Assembly (NCBI GenBank): GCA_029204045.2
Contig: JAQNDB010000320.1
Span: 1-64,000, forward strand
Direction of reading: 5' to 3'
DNA length: 64,000 bases
DNA from: Tillandsia leiboldiana
Taxonomy: Eukaryota > Streptophyta > Magnoliopsida > Poales > Bromeliaceae
Both the position numbers and the translations under genes were made by a program. Position 1 is the stretch's first letter. The number at the start of each line of letters is the position of its first letter. The notes under the pieces are model-generated. The model was not told the DNA's origin. It was given only the letters and a program-made list of their open reading frames with translations, and did no database searches. This document shows, one piece after another, positions 43,833 through 56,145 of this stretch.

Positions 43833-46800
43833 TGTAATGACACGGCTTTTCTAGTATTATTTTACCCTCCTGCTAATAAAGTGTAAGTTAGAGGGAATTA
43901 AAATATCGGGCTCTTTAGAGTTGACTAACATGCGGTGCGGGTATTTTTCGGTGATAGAGCTCGAAAAATGATGAGCGACGGTGCAATCGGATCCAAAATC
44001 CGACTTACGGATCTCCTGGAATGGGGTTTCTAAGATCGCGGTGACTTAAGGTGTGCATCGAAATCCGTGTAAAATATCCGGCACGCTTTTTGAGGAATTT
44101 TGGATATTCTGTGTAATTAATTAATTAAGGAATTAATTAATCAATGACGTGAAATTAAATCTGGGAATTTATTCCCTATATTAATTAATTAGGAAATTAA
44201 TTAATCGGTGACTAGGATTTAAAAAGGTGGGGTTTATCTCGTGGGATTAGATATTTATTGTTAGAAGATAAATATCCGAATATTCGGGACTTTTCCTTTT
44301 TACGTACGAATAATAAAAGGGAAATAAAAGAATAAAATAAAAGGGGAAATTAAATTAATAAGAGGATATTTAAACCCCGGTCACCGGAAAGCGGAAAAAA
44401 AACCCTAATTTAAAATACCGCCTTCTCAAATCCTCCTTTTTCGTGCGTACCGAAAACCCAATGAAACCCTAGTTGGAAAAGAGAGAAAGGAAAAAGGAAA
44501 CCCTAACCGGAGGAGAAAAGAAGGAAAGAAGGAGAAAGCAGAGAAACCCGATCGCCCCAATTGACGTCCGGAGACCGGAGAACGAGATCGTCGACGGGGA
44601 GCGGATCCGGATCTCCAACGCCGCGAGGACCAAGATCGGTTCTTTAATTCTGATAAATTAAGGTTAGTGATCATCGTTTCGTTGTCAAATTAATCGGGGG
44701 TTTTCCGTGTTCTTGTAAGGTCGTTTTAATTGGTACATCGATCGCGGATTTTCGTCGGGTTTTGATCCATGTTTTATTCTCGTTCTTGATCGTGGGTGAT
44801 CGATGGTTTTTAATCAGTTTCTTTTTATCGGGCTTCCGATCGACGTTTTGGTTGTTCGTCGATCGTTGGTTTAGTCATTAGAATTATCGTGTATTTATTC
44901 GAGAATTTTTGGGGATGTTTCGTCGGAACATAGTGGGTTAACGGGAGGCCGCCGCCGCCGTTTTTAAATGGGAGGCCGCCGCCGCCGTTACCATGTCTGC
45001 GGGATCTTCGCCGGGGTCGCACGGGAGCGAAAACGGAGAAGAAATCGCGAAACGGGAGCGAAAACGGAGAGAAAACGCGAAAAGTTAGGGTTTACTGTGC
45101 TGTCCGTACGGCGGCGGTCCACGGACCCCGGGCGTGCACCCGGTGCACGCCCCGCTGCCCCAAAAGCACAGACCCGGCGCACGAAACCGTGCGCCGGGCT
45201 GCACAGTGTGCGCGGTGCACGCCCTAGGCGTGCACCCGGCGCGCGCGCTTGCGGCTGAAGAGCAAGGACCCGGTGCACGCTCGGGTCGTGCACCGGCCCG
45301 GCTCGAGATGCGCGGTGCACGCTTCCTGCGTGCACCCGGCGCATGCCGCCGCCGCCTGACGCCGTGAACCTGGTCCACGGTTGCCCCTGTGCACCACCCG
45401 ACAGCCCAAAGTTCGGTGGCTCCGTTTGGGTCCGTTTTTCCACCGTTTTGAGCGCCGTTTTCGCCGTTGGGATCACCATCTCCGTGATTTTCTTGGCATG
45501 GCCACCTGGGATCTTTTTGGTCACCGTTTCGCCATGTTGGGTGCTATTTTCGCCGATGCTCCGCGCCTCGACGAAATCGTCGGGGGCGCGCCGTCGGGTC
45601 TCTTTTCTCATCATTTTCGCCGCCGGGGCCTTCTTGGTCTAACCATTGACGTCCCGAGTGGGCTGCCAGTTGAGAATTGGGTTTTGCTGGTTTTCCGTTA
45701 GCGGTTTTGGGTTCCGACGGAGTTCGTGACGAAATAGTCGCGTTCCGGTTGTTGTTAGTCTTTGATGTTACCGGTTTGATATGAGTTTTTAGTTTTACTC
45801 GATGGGTTTGACTTGTTGGGTTTTTGACCGACGTTGCGGTCCCCTAGGCACGACGATTTCGGTTTTGCGGGTTTAACGTAACAGTGGTTGGGACCACTGG
45901 TTTTTACCTGATTAGGGTAAGGTGTTAATTTGTGCTCTTGGATATTTTAGTAGGCAGCAAGGAGTCCTGATTTGCTTAGGAGGGTCGCGGGCGCGGTCGT
46001 ATATCTTCAACTAGGTGGGTACCCTTGCTATAAGTGCAACAAGTGCAGTAAGTGCATCTATCATCATAAAAAGGCTCGTTAAATTGTCTAACAAAGTAGA
46101 TGGAATGTTAAATCTTTCGCTTAAATGTTTCTTTTCATTCTAACATGATAATTGTAGCGACTGCGGTCGCGGTGCTCAATACACGCTGACACCGGCAAAT
46201 AATGGGGTGGGATGCTGCACGTACACAGGCGGATTGGCCTCCGCATGGGTGTACTTTTCCAGAGAAGTGGTCTCTTTTGACCTGTGTGCCTCACAAAGGG
46301 GTGGGAGCCGTGAGGACCTCTTCACGACAGCTAAGGTGGCCGCACTAGCTCCGTGAAGGGGTTAAAAGCATCAATGGGGTTGTGCACGAGGAGGGACTTC
46401 CGTCTCTCCGACAGGTACTCTGGGGTTGGTGCCCAGCTTATTTGGTGACAGGGTTTTAGCGAAAGGTTCCGGTGTATTTCGGTTTGTTCTTGAATCTATG
46501 TTAATCGTTAAGACATCTACTTTGTTTGTCACTGACTTTACCCACTCCGTGACAAGTTTAACTAGGTGTAGTAGTCGGGACGACGGTGAGGCAGCGATTA
46601 ACGAACATTAGCTGGATGAGGTTTATTCCATTATTTCTTGCTTGAGTTATCTCTTCCCCTTGTTATCTAAGTTTAAGTTCTGAATTGCTTGATTGTGGAA
46701 TGTTGTGGATGTTGGATTGAGAGACGGTTTTGTGATGTGATTTTTATAATGTTCCTTGATGATTTATATGCGGCATGTTTTATACCGAACAAAAAGGGGT

Positions 46801-47213
46801 TTCGAAAATGTTTTCCAAAACCAAGTGTCGTGTGGGCACTGCTTTGAAAACCTGTGGATTTATCCTTTCCGAAACGATGTAGCCGCCTTACTGTGAATGT
46901 GTAGACGTTTTTAAAGGAATGGGTGTCGAGTGGACACCGTTTACAAACTTGTAGGTTCCTCTTAATGTGATTAAATGTTTTTACACTCTCGCACTTGTTG
47001 ACTGTGACTGTGTGGTTAAAGATTGTATGTTGATGTTGTAAATGAGACGCCGTGCATATACAAAGGAGACTCTGTCCGTGGGCAGGGTGAATTTGTGTAT
47101 GTGGCGGTCTGACACGCACCGGGGACGAGGCTGATGCCTATTTATTAAGGAAAAAAAAATTATACACGCACATTTCCGCTTATCTTTACCTAAAACCCCC
47201 CGGGGGCGTGACA
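43833..47213 (+). repeat. GYP3 right LTR
   Basis: 3,381 bp, TGTAATGACA...GGGCGTGACA. Preceded by TTTCGAGGACGAAAC and the PPT-like AAAGTGTGAGCGG. Contains TTAATTAA repeats (44120-44210) and the GTGCAC-rich block (45110-45345). The next base (47214) is in the GYP1 RT, so this end marks the insertion of GYP3 in GYP1. The left target copy lies outside the window. Confidence 0.88.
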
Positions 47214-49879
47214 AGAAGGATGGGTCACTTCGACTGTGTGTGGACTATAGGGAATTGAATAAAGTGACCATCAAGAACAAGTACCCTTTGCCGCGCATCG
47301 ACGATCTCTTTGATCAGCTGCAAGGGTCTTGTGTCTTCTCCAAGATTGATCTACAGTCTGGTTACCACCAATTGAAGGTGAAGGCCGAGGATATTCCTAA
47401 GACTACTTTTCGATCACGGTACGGGCATTATGAGTTTACAGTTATGCCTTTTGGATTGACTAATGCCCCTGCCGCCTTTATGGACTTGATGAACAGAATA
47501 TTTCGGCCATTTTTGGATCGGTTTGTGGTGGTGTTCATTGATGATATCCTTGTATACTCCCGAAGCGAGGCCGAGCATGTGGAGCACTTGAGGACTGTGC
47601 TACAACTTCTACGAGAGAAGAAGTTGTATGCCAAGCTGGCAAAGTGCGAGTTTTGGCTTCGGGAGGTAGCTTTCTTGGGCCATGTGATTTCCGCCACTGG
47701 TGTGGCTGTAGACCCGGCGAAGATTGAGGCAGTTCGAGATTGGCCCCGACCGACGACGGTATCAGAGGTGCGCAGCTTCATGGGTTTAACTGGTTATTAT
47801 CGTCGGTTTGTGGAAGGCTTTGCGAAGCTTTCTACACACCACACTCGTTTGACCCGCAAAGGAATTAAGTTTTAGTGGAGTGAGGATTGCCAGAGGAGTT
47901 TCGAGGAGCTGAAGAGTAGACTGATGACCGCTCCTATCCTTTCCCTCCCCGTTATGGGGAAAGGATATGTGATTTATAGTGATGCATCGCACAGTGGACT
48001 TGGATGCGTGCTGATGCAGGAGGGTAGGGTAATTGCTTATGCATCGAGACAGCTTAAGGATTACGAGAAGAATTACCCTACCCATGACTTGGAGCTTGCT
48101 GCCGTGGTGTTTGCATTGAAGCTTTGGCGCCATTACCTATATGGAGAGCACTGTGAGATCTACACCGACCACAAGAGCCTAAAGTATCTGTTCACGCAGA
48201 AGGAGCTGAATTTGAGGCAGCGTAGATGGTTAGAGCTACTAAAGGATTACGATGTGGATATCCTTTACCATCCAGGCAAGGCCAATGTGGTTGCAGATGC
48301 TTTGAGTAGGAGAGCGGTGCAGAGTTTGTCCATGTTGATTACAGATCAGGCGCCACTATTAGAGGAGTTGAGACGGCTCGAGATAGAGGTTGTGTCCCCT
48401 GGGGTCTCTGCTAGACTGATGTCTTTGGTCGTGCAGCCCACTCTGCTGGAGAGGATCCGAGAGAGACAGAGTGAGGACCCCTATTTGACCAGGATTAGAG
48501 ATCAGATTTCGAGTGATCGGTCAGGGGATTTTTCAGTGGATGCTTCGGGAGTACTGAGGTACAGGGACCCAGCATGTGTGCCAGTGGATGCGGGGATCAG
48601 AGAGCAGATATTAAGGGAGGCCCATTATACACCTTATACCCTTCATCCTGGGGGGACTAAGATGTATAAGGACCTCAAGGCACACTTCTGGTGGAATGGC
48701 ATGAAAAGGGATATTGGGAGGTTTGTGTCTCAGTGTTTAACTTGTCAGCAGGTAAAAGCTGAGCATCGGGTGCCAGCTGGCAAGCTACAGAGTCTCCCAA
48801 TTCTCGAGTGGAAATGGGACCACATTACGATGGATTTTGTGGTCGGATTGCCGAGGGCACAGGGAGGTGCAGATGCTATCTAGGTAGTTGTGGATCGACT
48901 CACCAAGTCAGCGCACTTTTTGCCTATGCAGACTACTTGGCCACTCGAGCGACTAGCCCAGTTGTATTTGGATGAGATAGTGAGATTACATGGAGTGCCA
49001 GCTTCTATAGTATCAGATAGAGACCCGAGGTTTGCTTCGCGATTCTGGAGGAGATTACAGACTACCTTGGGGACTCAGCTCAGATTCAGTACAGCCTTCC
49101 ACCCACAGACTGATGGACAGTCAGAGCAGACGATTCAGATCCTTGAGGATATGCTGAGGGCTTGTGTCCTAGATTTTGGCGGTGGATGGATTCGACACTT
49201 ATCTTTGGCTGAGTTTGCGTACAACAACAGCTTTCAGGCGAGCATCCAAATGGCTTCGTTTGAAGCGTTGTATGGACGCAAATGTCGATCACCGCTATAT
49301 TGGAGTGATGTGGGGGAGAGACGGACTCTGGGACCAGATTTATTGATAGAGGCAGAGGAGAAGGTCAGAGTGATTCGACAGCACCTTTAGACCGCTCAGA
49401 GTCGACAGAGGAGCTATGCTGATGTTCGGCGACGAGATTTAGAGTTTCAGGTTGGAGATCATGTATTTTTGAAAGTCTCGCCGTCCAAGGGGATAAGGAG
49501 GTTTGGCATCCGCGGAAAACTCAGCCCCCGTTATATTGGACCCTTCGAGGTATTGGAGGGCATCGGACCAGTTGCCTATCGACTTTCTCTTCCCCCGAGG
49601 TTAACCGGTGTCCATGATGTTTTTCATGTTTCTACTCTGAGGAGGTACGTCTTCGACCCATCGCACGTCATCGACTTCACGCCGCTTGAGATCAGCGAGG
49701 ATTTGAGGTATGAGGAGCGCCCGCTGCGGATTCTGGATCGAGAGGTGAGAGAATTGCGTAGTCGGGCCATTCCCTATGTGAAGGTCCTTTGGAGCTATCA
49801 TGACGAGCGCGAGGCTAGTTGGGAGCTGGAGTCGGAGATGATGGACACCTACCCCTACCTGTTCGAGGCTCAGGACTGA
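47214..49879 (+). pseudogene. pol: GYP1 pol (RT to chromodomain), three in-frame TAG stops
   Basis: One frame runs from mid-RT, at KKDGSLRLCVDYRE, to EAQD and a natural TGA. RT catalytic block VVFIDDILVYSR; RNase H DASHSGLGCVLMQ and YTDHKSLKYLF; integrase zinc domain AHYTPYTLHPGGTK with CLTCQQ; D,D,E in ITMDFVVGLP, SDRDPRFASRFW and the following QILEDML block. GPVAYRLSLPP, VFHVSTLRRYV and a C-terminal chromodomain (EERPLRIL...IPYVKVLWSYHDEREASWE) follow. This is the chromovirus (Tekay/Del-like) layout. TAG stops at 47873-47875, 48881-48883 and 49388-49390 are the only breaks and each is one transition from CAG or TGG. The 5' part was displaced by the GYP3 insertion. Confidence 0.93.
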
Positions 49880-49911
49880 GGTATGATTTTCGTTTCGAGG
49901 ACGAAACTTTT

Positions 49912-49926
49912 GTTAGTGGGGGAGGA
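49912..49926 (+). promoter_or_regulatory. GYP1 polypurine tract
   Basis: GTTAGTGGGGGAGGA before the LTR TGTAGTG, preceded by TTTCGAGGACGAAACTTT. Almost identical to the LARD PPT context. Confidence 0.85.
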
Positions 49927-50277
49927 TGTAGTGTCCCAGGATCCCCAGTGATTTTTCCCATGTTTCGGGGTGTGGAACACCTATTATTGGTGTGTGGGGC
50001 CCTAACATGTCAAGTGATGTGTTGTTTGGAACTCAGTAAGGATTTGGGAGCAAGCCTGAACTTCGGCTGCATTTGCCGAATTTTAGAAGTGGTTTCAGGC
50101 TGATCGGAGGCCATATTTGGATTCAGCACGGAAAACCGCTTGAAAACGGCTGTTTATTTATATTTTTCGGAGTCTGGATGCCCAAAAAGGGACCCCCGGA
50201 AGTTTTCCGCGCAAATTGGTGCATGGGGGGGAGCTGTGGACCGGCATGGACACGTGGCGCCCTCTCATTGGGCCGGC
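49927..50277 (+). repeat. GYP1 3' LTR, first segment
   Basis: Begins TGTAGTGTCC after the PPT and is interrupted by GYP2 after CCGGC (50273-50277). The stretch 50108-50190 (ATTTGGATTCAGCACGG, AAAACGG, TTATATTTTTCGGAG) resembles the start of the LARD-A LTR read on its own strand. Confidence 0.85.
50273..50277. other. GYP2 target site duplication, left
   Basis: CCGGC, repeated at 59535-59539. Confidence 0.9.
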
Positions 50278-51607
50278 TGTCACGCCCCGGGAGGTCTTAG
50301 TATAAGCGGAAAAACGTGTATTATATTTTTTTTCCTTCACACGTGAAGATCAACCTCGCCCCCGGTGCGCGACAGACCGCCACATATACAAATTCACTCT
50401 GCAATCGGACAGAGTCTCCTTTGTATATGCACGGCGTCCCATTTACAATACCATCCATCAACCACACAGCTGTCATCAAACATAGAGCAGGAGAAGTAAT
50501 TACCTACGGTTTTGCAAACGGTGTCCACCCGACACCCAATTTTTAAAACAATTACACATCCAACATGAGAGCGGCGACATCGTTTGGAAAGGATAAATCC
50601 AGATGTTTACAAATCTGTGCCCACCCGGCACTCTGCTTTTGAAAACGTTTTCGCAATCATTTTTATGATGATAAAGACATGCCGCGCCCGAAATCACAAA
50701 AGTATGTCTAAACCGTAATAGTACATCCAATCCACAGTGCTAACTATAACTAATATGATCCACAGATGCAAATTAAACTAACAGTAGTTAAGAAAGAACT
50801 GAGATAAAAGCAAGGTGCAACGAGTAAAAAGCCTCCTACGGCTACGGTCCTCTTGACGCAGTCTCAGCACCATCCCGACTATTGTCCCTAGTCAAACCTG
50901 TCACGGAGTGGGTAAAGTCAGTGACAAATAAAGTAGATGTCTTAACAATTAACGTTGAATCAAAAACAAAACGATTATACCGAAACCTTTCGCTAAAACC
51001 CTGTCACAAAATAAGCTGGGCTCCATCCCCAGAGTACCTGTCGGAGAGACGGAAGTCTCCCCTCGTGCACAGTCACATTACCCCCATGATGCTTTTAACC
51101 CCTTCACGGAGCTAGTGCGGCTCCGTAGCAGTCGTGAAGAGGTCCCCACCCCATACACGTGCGGCACACGGGTCACTCGGACCACTTCTCCGGAAAAGTA
51201 CACCCATGCGGAGGCCAATCCGCCTGTGTACGTGCAACAACCAAAACCGAAATTGCCAGTGTCGGCGTGTGATAAGCCCCGCGACCGCAGCCGCCACAAT
51301 TATTAAATAAAAGTATTCATGCGAAGGTATAATGGTCCATCTACATTATTAGACAAGTTAACGAGCCTTTTACGATGATATGGTGCACCTACTGCACTCG
51401 TTGCTCATATAGCAAGGGTACCCACCTGGTTGCGAGGGAATCGGAGCACCCGGATCTTTCGCACACTCCCGTTGCGTATCTGGACCTAAGAAGAGTCCAT
51501 AAGGGTAACCAAAATCAGAACCACGCATTAACTCTACAAAACGAAAGCCCGACATTACCCGTCCGACGGAAACCCAAGGAAACCGTCAAGCCCGTCGGTC
51601 GACGGAT

Positions 51608-51627
51608 CCCCCCCCCCCCCCCCCCCC
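51608..51627. repeat. Poly-C tract, 20 bases
   Basis: Homopolymer C (G on the element strand); the other LTR has 17 at 58526-58542. Confidence 0.85.
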
Positions 51628-51649
51628 GCGCAGCCGACTGAACCCATGC

Positions 51650-51910
51650 GGCGGTCCTCCGCGGCCAGCGCCCGCGCGGGTGTGGTCCGCGCGGCGCCCG
51701 CTCGGTGCCCCGCGCGGCGCTCGCGCGGGTACGATCCGCGCGGCGCCCGTGCGGTGCCCGCGCGGGTGCGGTCCGCGCGGTGCCCGTGCGGTGCCCGCGC
51801 GGTGCGATCCACGCGGGGCCCGCGTGGTGCCCGGGCGGGTACGATCCGCGCGGTGCCCGTGCGTTGCCCGCGCGGCTCCTGTTGTTGCCGCCCGCGCGAT
51901 GCCCTAGCGG
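51650..51910. repeat. GC-rich degenerate tandem repeats in GYP2 LTR
   Basis: Repeated words GTGCCCGCGCGG, GGTACGATCCGCGCGG and GGTGCCCGTGCGG with irregular spacing of about 20-30 bp. The counterpart in the other LTR (58556-58790) is shorter, accounting for most of the 33-bp LTR length difference. Confidence 0.7.
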
Positions 51911-52681
51911 CATCGTGCGTCTCCGCCGCCCATGTTGTGCCCTAACTTTCGCAACGACGGTGGCGGTGGCGGAGATGACGGAGACGATCGAAACCCTAAA
52001 CAAAAGAACGTAAAAGAAGATCCCGAAAAACCACAACGAGGATTCACTCACCGGATTAAACCACAGGGAAGTCGTCCGATCGCGCTCTTGTCTCCGGCTC
52101 GTTGTTCGGGGTGATCGGACTCCTTCGTTTCCTTCCTTTTCTCCTTTCTTTCGTTCGGCTAGGGTTCCGTCTTTTTTTCTTTTTTTTTCTTTCTCTTTCG
52201 CGTTCTTTCTTTTCGGCTAGGGTTTCTTTTGTACGTATTAATTCAACCCCTTTTAAATCCTAGTCGCCGATTAATTAATTTCCCAAATTTAATTAATCAT
52301 AGGAAATAAAAACCCCAAATTTAATTGCACGTAACCGATTAATTAATTCCTTAATTAATTAATCACAGGAATATCCAAATTCCACTAACAAACGTGCCGG
52401 ATATTTTACTCGGATTTCGATGCACGCCTTAAGTCATCGCGATCTTAAAAACCCCATTCCGGGAGATCCGTACATCGGATTCCCGATCCGATCGCGCCAT
52501 CGGTCTTCGTTTTCCGAGCCCTTCGACGGAAAGATACCCGCACGACACACCGACCGAGTTCCGAACGTTAAATAATTTTATTCACTTAAGGGTATAATTA
52601 AATAACATGTGAGTCACAATTAGTCGTAAAAGCCGAATCACTACACCACTCACACTTTATAAAAAGTTTCATCCCCGAAAC

Positions 52682-55530
52682 TTAAGTACATACCTCACCG
52701 AACAACCCGGGAAAGCACTCCCTCATCCTCGATTCCAGTTACCATGTCGCTTCGCGTTCTTCGTGGTTGCTCCACTGGACCTTTACGTAGGGAATAGTTC
52801 GATTACGCAACCTCTTATCCTCTCTTGCCAAAATCCGCACCGGCGTCTCCTCGATGCTCAAATCCTCACGCAACTCGATGGTGGAAGCATCCAAGGCATG
52901 AGAGGGGTCAGCGAGGTACTTCCGGAGCATTGAGACGTGGAACACGCTGTGGACTCGTTCGAGGTTCGGTGGCAAGGCTAACCGGTACGCCACTGGACCC
53001 ACGCGTTCAAGGATCTCGAATGGTCCCACGTACCTCGGACTTAACTTTCCTTTGAGGCCGAAACGTCGGTTCCCTTTGGATGGTGAAACTCGGAGCAATA
53101 CATGCTCACCTACCATGAACTCTAAGTCTCGTCGTCTCTTGTCCGCGTAACTTTTCTGTCTGCTCTGGGTGCTCAGTAGTCTTTGTCTGATCAATCGCAC
53201 CTTCGCCTCGATCTTCTCCACCAAGTCTGGGCCCAAAAACTTACGCTCACCCAAGTCATCCCAGCATATTGGAGACCGACAGCGGCGCCCATACAGAGCC
53301 TCGTATGGTGCCATCTGGATACTGGCTTGATAGTTGTTGTTGTAGGTGAACTCCACGAGGGGTAGGTATCGCGACCACCCTTCGCCCAAGTCCAAAACGC
53401 ACGCTCGAAGCATGTCTTCCACAATCTGAATCACCCGCTCTAATTGCCCGCCGGTCTGCGGGTGAAACGCCGTACTAAAATGCAACTTGGTTCCCATCGC
53501 TTGTTGCAGGCTCCGCCAAAAATTTGACACGAATCGCGTGTCTCTGTCCGTCGTAATAGATGTCGGTACCCCATGCAACCTTACTATCTCATTGATGTAC
53601 GTTTGTGCCAGTCGTTCCCGAGTCCACGTTGTGTGTATGGCCAGAAAGTGGGCCGATTTCGTCAAACGGTCCACAATGACCCATATCGCATCGTGTCCTT
53701 GTGGCGATCTCGGGAAACCGGTCACAAAATCCATGGTAATCCTTTCCCACTTCCATTCGGGCACTGGTAGTGGTTGCAACTTTCCCGCCGGTCGCTGATG
53801 CTCGGCCTTCACTCGTTGGCATACCAGGCAGTGTGCCACAAATCGAGTCACATCTTCCTTCATCTTGGGCCACTAGAAGGTCTGTTTAACGTCCTTGTAC
53901 ATCTTCGTTCCCCCGGGGTGTGCCACATAAGGAGCGGTATGCGCCTCCCTCAGAATTTCCTCTTTGAGGTCCGGTAGATCCGGCACACAGATTCGTCCTC
54001 GAAACCGTATCGTGCCATCGGAGCTTACTGCGAAATCTCCCTCCTGGTCGGCGGTTATCTTGCCTCGCACCAGTTGAAGTTGGTCATCGGTCGATTGCCC
54101 CTCAAGAATCCTGTCCAGCAGGATGGGCTTGACCACTAGAGTCAGAAGTTGTGCGACCGTACCCACCGGTACCACTTCCAGTCTTAACTGCGAAAATTCT
54201 GCAATCAGACGTTCTTGCTGGGTGATAGCATCTACACCTGCTTCCTTAGCCTGCCCCTTGCGACTCAAGGCGTCGGCTACCACATTCGCTTTTCCCGGAT
54301 GATAGTGGATCGTCATGTCGTAGTCTTTCAGTAGCTTGAGCCATCGCCTTTGTCGCAAGTTTAGCTCCTTTTGGGTGAAGAGGTACTTGAGACTCTTATG
54401 ATCAGAGTACACGTTGCAGTGTGCTCCATACAAGTAATGTCTCCATAGCTTGAGGACGAACACCACCGCTGCGAGCTCCAAATCATGCACGGGGTAATTC
54501 TGCTCATAATCCTTGAGTTGCCTTGACGCATAGGCTATAACCCTTCCCCGTTGCATAAGCACTCCTCCCAATCCGTTCCGCGACGCATCGCAAAGTACTT
54601 CATAATCCTCCCCCGGTTCTGGTAAGGCGAGAATCGGGGCCCGCGTCAATCTATCCTTGAGCTCCTCGAAACTCCTCTGGCACTGGTCCGTCCAGATAAA
54701 CTTCTCCCCCTTTCGAGTTAAATGATTCAAGGGGGTGGCTATCTTAGAGAAGCCCTCCACGAAGCGCCGGTAATACCCGGCTAATCCTAGGAAGCTTCGA
54801 ACCTCCGTCACCGTTGTCGGTCGGGGCCAGTCCGTCACCGAGTCTATCTTCCTTGGGTCCACCGCGACTCCGGATGCCGAGACTACGTGCCCCAAGAAAT
54901 CCACCTTACGGAGCCAAAACTCACACTTTTTGAGTTTGGCGTAGAGTTTCTGTTCCCGTAAGGTCTGGAGGACTGTGCGCAGATGTTCTTCATGTTCCTC
55001 ATCTGTACGGGAATAGATGAGGATATCGTCGATGAAGACCACCATGAATAAATCCAGGAAGGGTTTGAACACCCTATTCATCATGTCCATGAATACTGCC
55101 GGGGCGTTAGTGAGCCCGAAAGGCATCACTGTAAATTCGTAGTGGCCATAGCGAGTCCGGAAGGCCGTCTTGGGGACGTCCTCTCCTTTAACCCTGAGCT
55201 GGTGATAGCCTGACTGCAGATCAATCTTCGAAAACACCGTTGCCCCTTGCAGTTGGTCGAATAGGTCGTCGATCCTTGGCAGGGGGGTACTTGTTCTTAA
55301 TGGTGGCCTTGTTTATTTTCCCGGTAATCGATGCACAACCGGAGGCTTCCGTCCTTCTTCCTCACGAACAGGACGGGCGGCCCCCATGGAGACGCGCTTG
55401 TCTGATAAAACCTTTGTCCAAAAGGTCCTCCAGCTGTGCCTTGAGTTCTTTCAAACTCAGCGAAGGGCCATCCTGTACGGTGCCTTGGTGATGGGCTTGG
55501 TGCTCGGGAGTAGTTCAATAGGGAAGTCAA
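52682..55530 (-). pseudogene. pol: GYP2 pol (RT, RNase H, integrase, chromodomain)
   Basis: Starts with the pre-RT block TSASPWGPPVLFVRKKDGSL (ORF 55530-55297). A frameshift around 55280-55316 follows, then an open frame from 55237. RT catalytic VVFIDDILIYSR; RNase H DASRNGLGGVLMQ; zinc domain AHTAPYVAHPGGTK and CLVCQR; integrase ITMDFVTGFP and TTDRDTRFVSNFW; GPVAYRLALPP, VFHVSMLRKYL; chromodomain EETPVRILARE...IPYVKVQWSNHEEREATW. A TAG at about 53870 falls where GYP1 has TGG (FWWNGMK), and a TAA near 52738 falls where GYP1 has Glu (ASWELES). The frame then runs to 52682. Tekay/Del-type chromovirus, inactive. Confidence 0.92.
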
Positions 55531-56145
55531 CTTCTCATTCGGGCGGCAATCCCAGGGAGTTCCGCCGGAAATACATCCGGGAAACCCCTTACGACTGGGA
55601 TGTAATGCCTAACCTAGATTATGGACCCACGCGACCAAACGATCTCTTGGGTCCTTAATCGCTGGGTAGAGGGGTGGGGCCCATCTATTCCTCACGTGAC
55701 CACTAACAGGTCTCACTAAGTACACTAGGGTCTCCTATACTCTGAAACCCGCCCGCGCGCATATGCCGGGGAGGTTTCGCCTAGTACTTAAGGATTCCTT
55801 CCCCAATCCGCACTAGGCGTGTCCGGGAATAGGGGAGGGAAAAGACAGGGGGAGAGAGAGAGAGTGTCGGACGAGGGTAATATGCTTAGGTGTAACCGTG
55901 CTCCTAAACAGAAGGAAAAAGAAAACATCCGTTACCTGTTATCACTGGTTCTGAGACATCGCGTCTCCCACTGTGGCAAATCGGGGAGTACGCCCACAAC
56001 CCTCCGGCCAGCGTCGTACAGCGTGTTGAGGTAGGGGCTTGGTGTCTGGAGAGTCTGCGGAGTGCTGGTCGCCGGGTAAGTCCTTTGGTTGAGCGGGGGC
56101 TGCGGCACTCTCTGGTTCTCCCCTGCGGTGTGGCGGGGGTAGGGG
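55531..56145 (-). other. GYP2 interior between gag and RT, protease not recognisable
   Basis: Expected position of protease. No D-S/T-G active site is seen. A minus-strand ORF (55932-56192) has no recognised motif. GA-rich run GGGGGAGAGAGAGAGAG at 55850-55865. Probably a deletion or rearrangement. Confidence 0.5.

Larger units (their letters stand above)
50278..52645 (-). repeat. GYP2 3' LTR
   Basis: TGTCACGCCCCGGGAGG...AATCACTACA. Contains a 20-C run (51608-51627), a GC-rich degenerate repeat block (51650-51910) and TTAATTAA repeats (52270-52370). ORFs in the GC-rich block are low-complexity A/R/G/P peptides and are not reported as genes. Confidence 0.92.

Noticed and set aside
44988..45614. 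208-aa ORF in the GYP3 LTR
   Set aside because: Low-complexity peptide from the GTGCAC block, broken in the other two LTR copies.
51515..52051. 178-aa ORF in the GYP2 LTR
   Set aside because: Encoded by the poly-C and GC repeat block; the second LTR gives a different peptide because repeat length differs.
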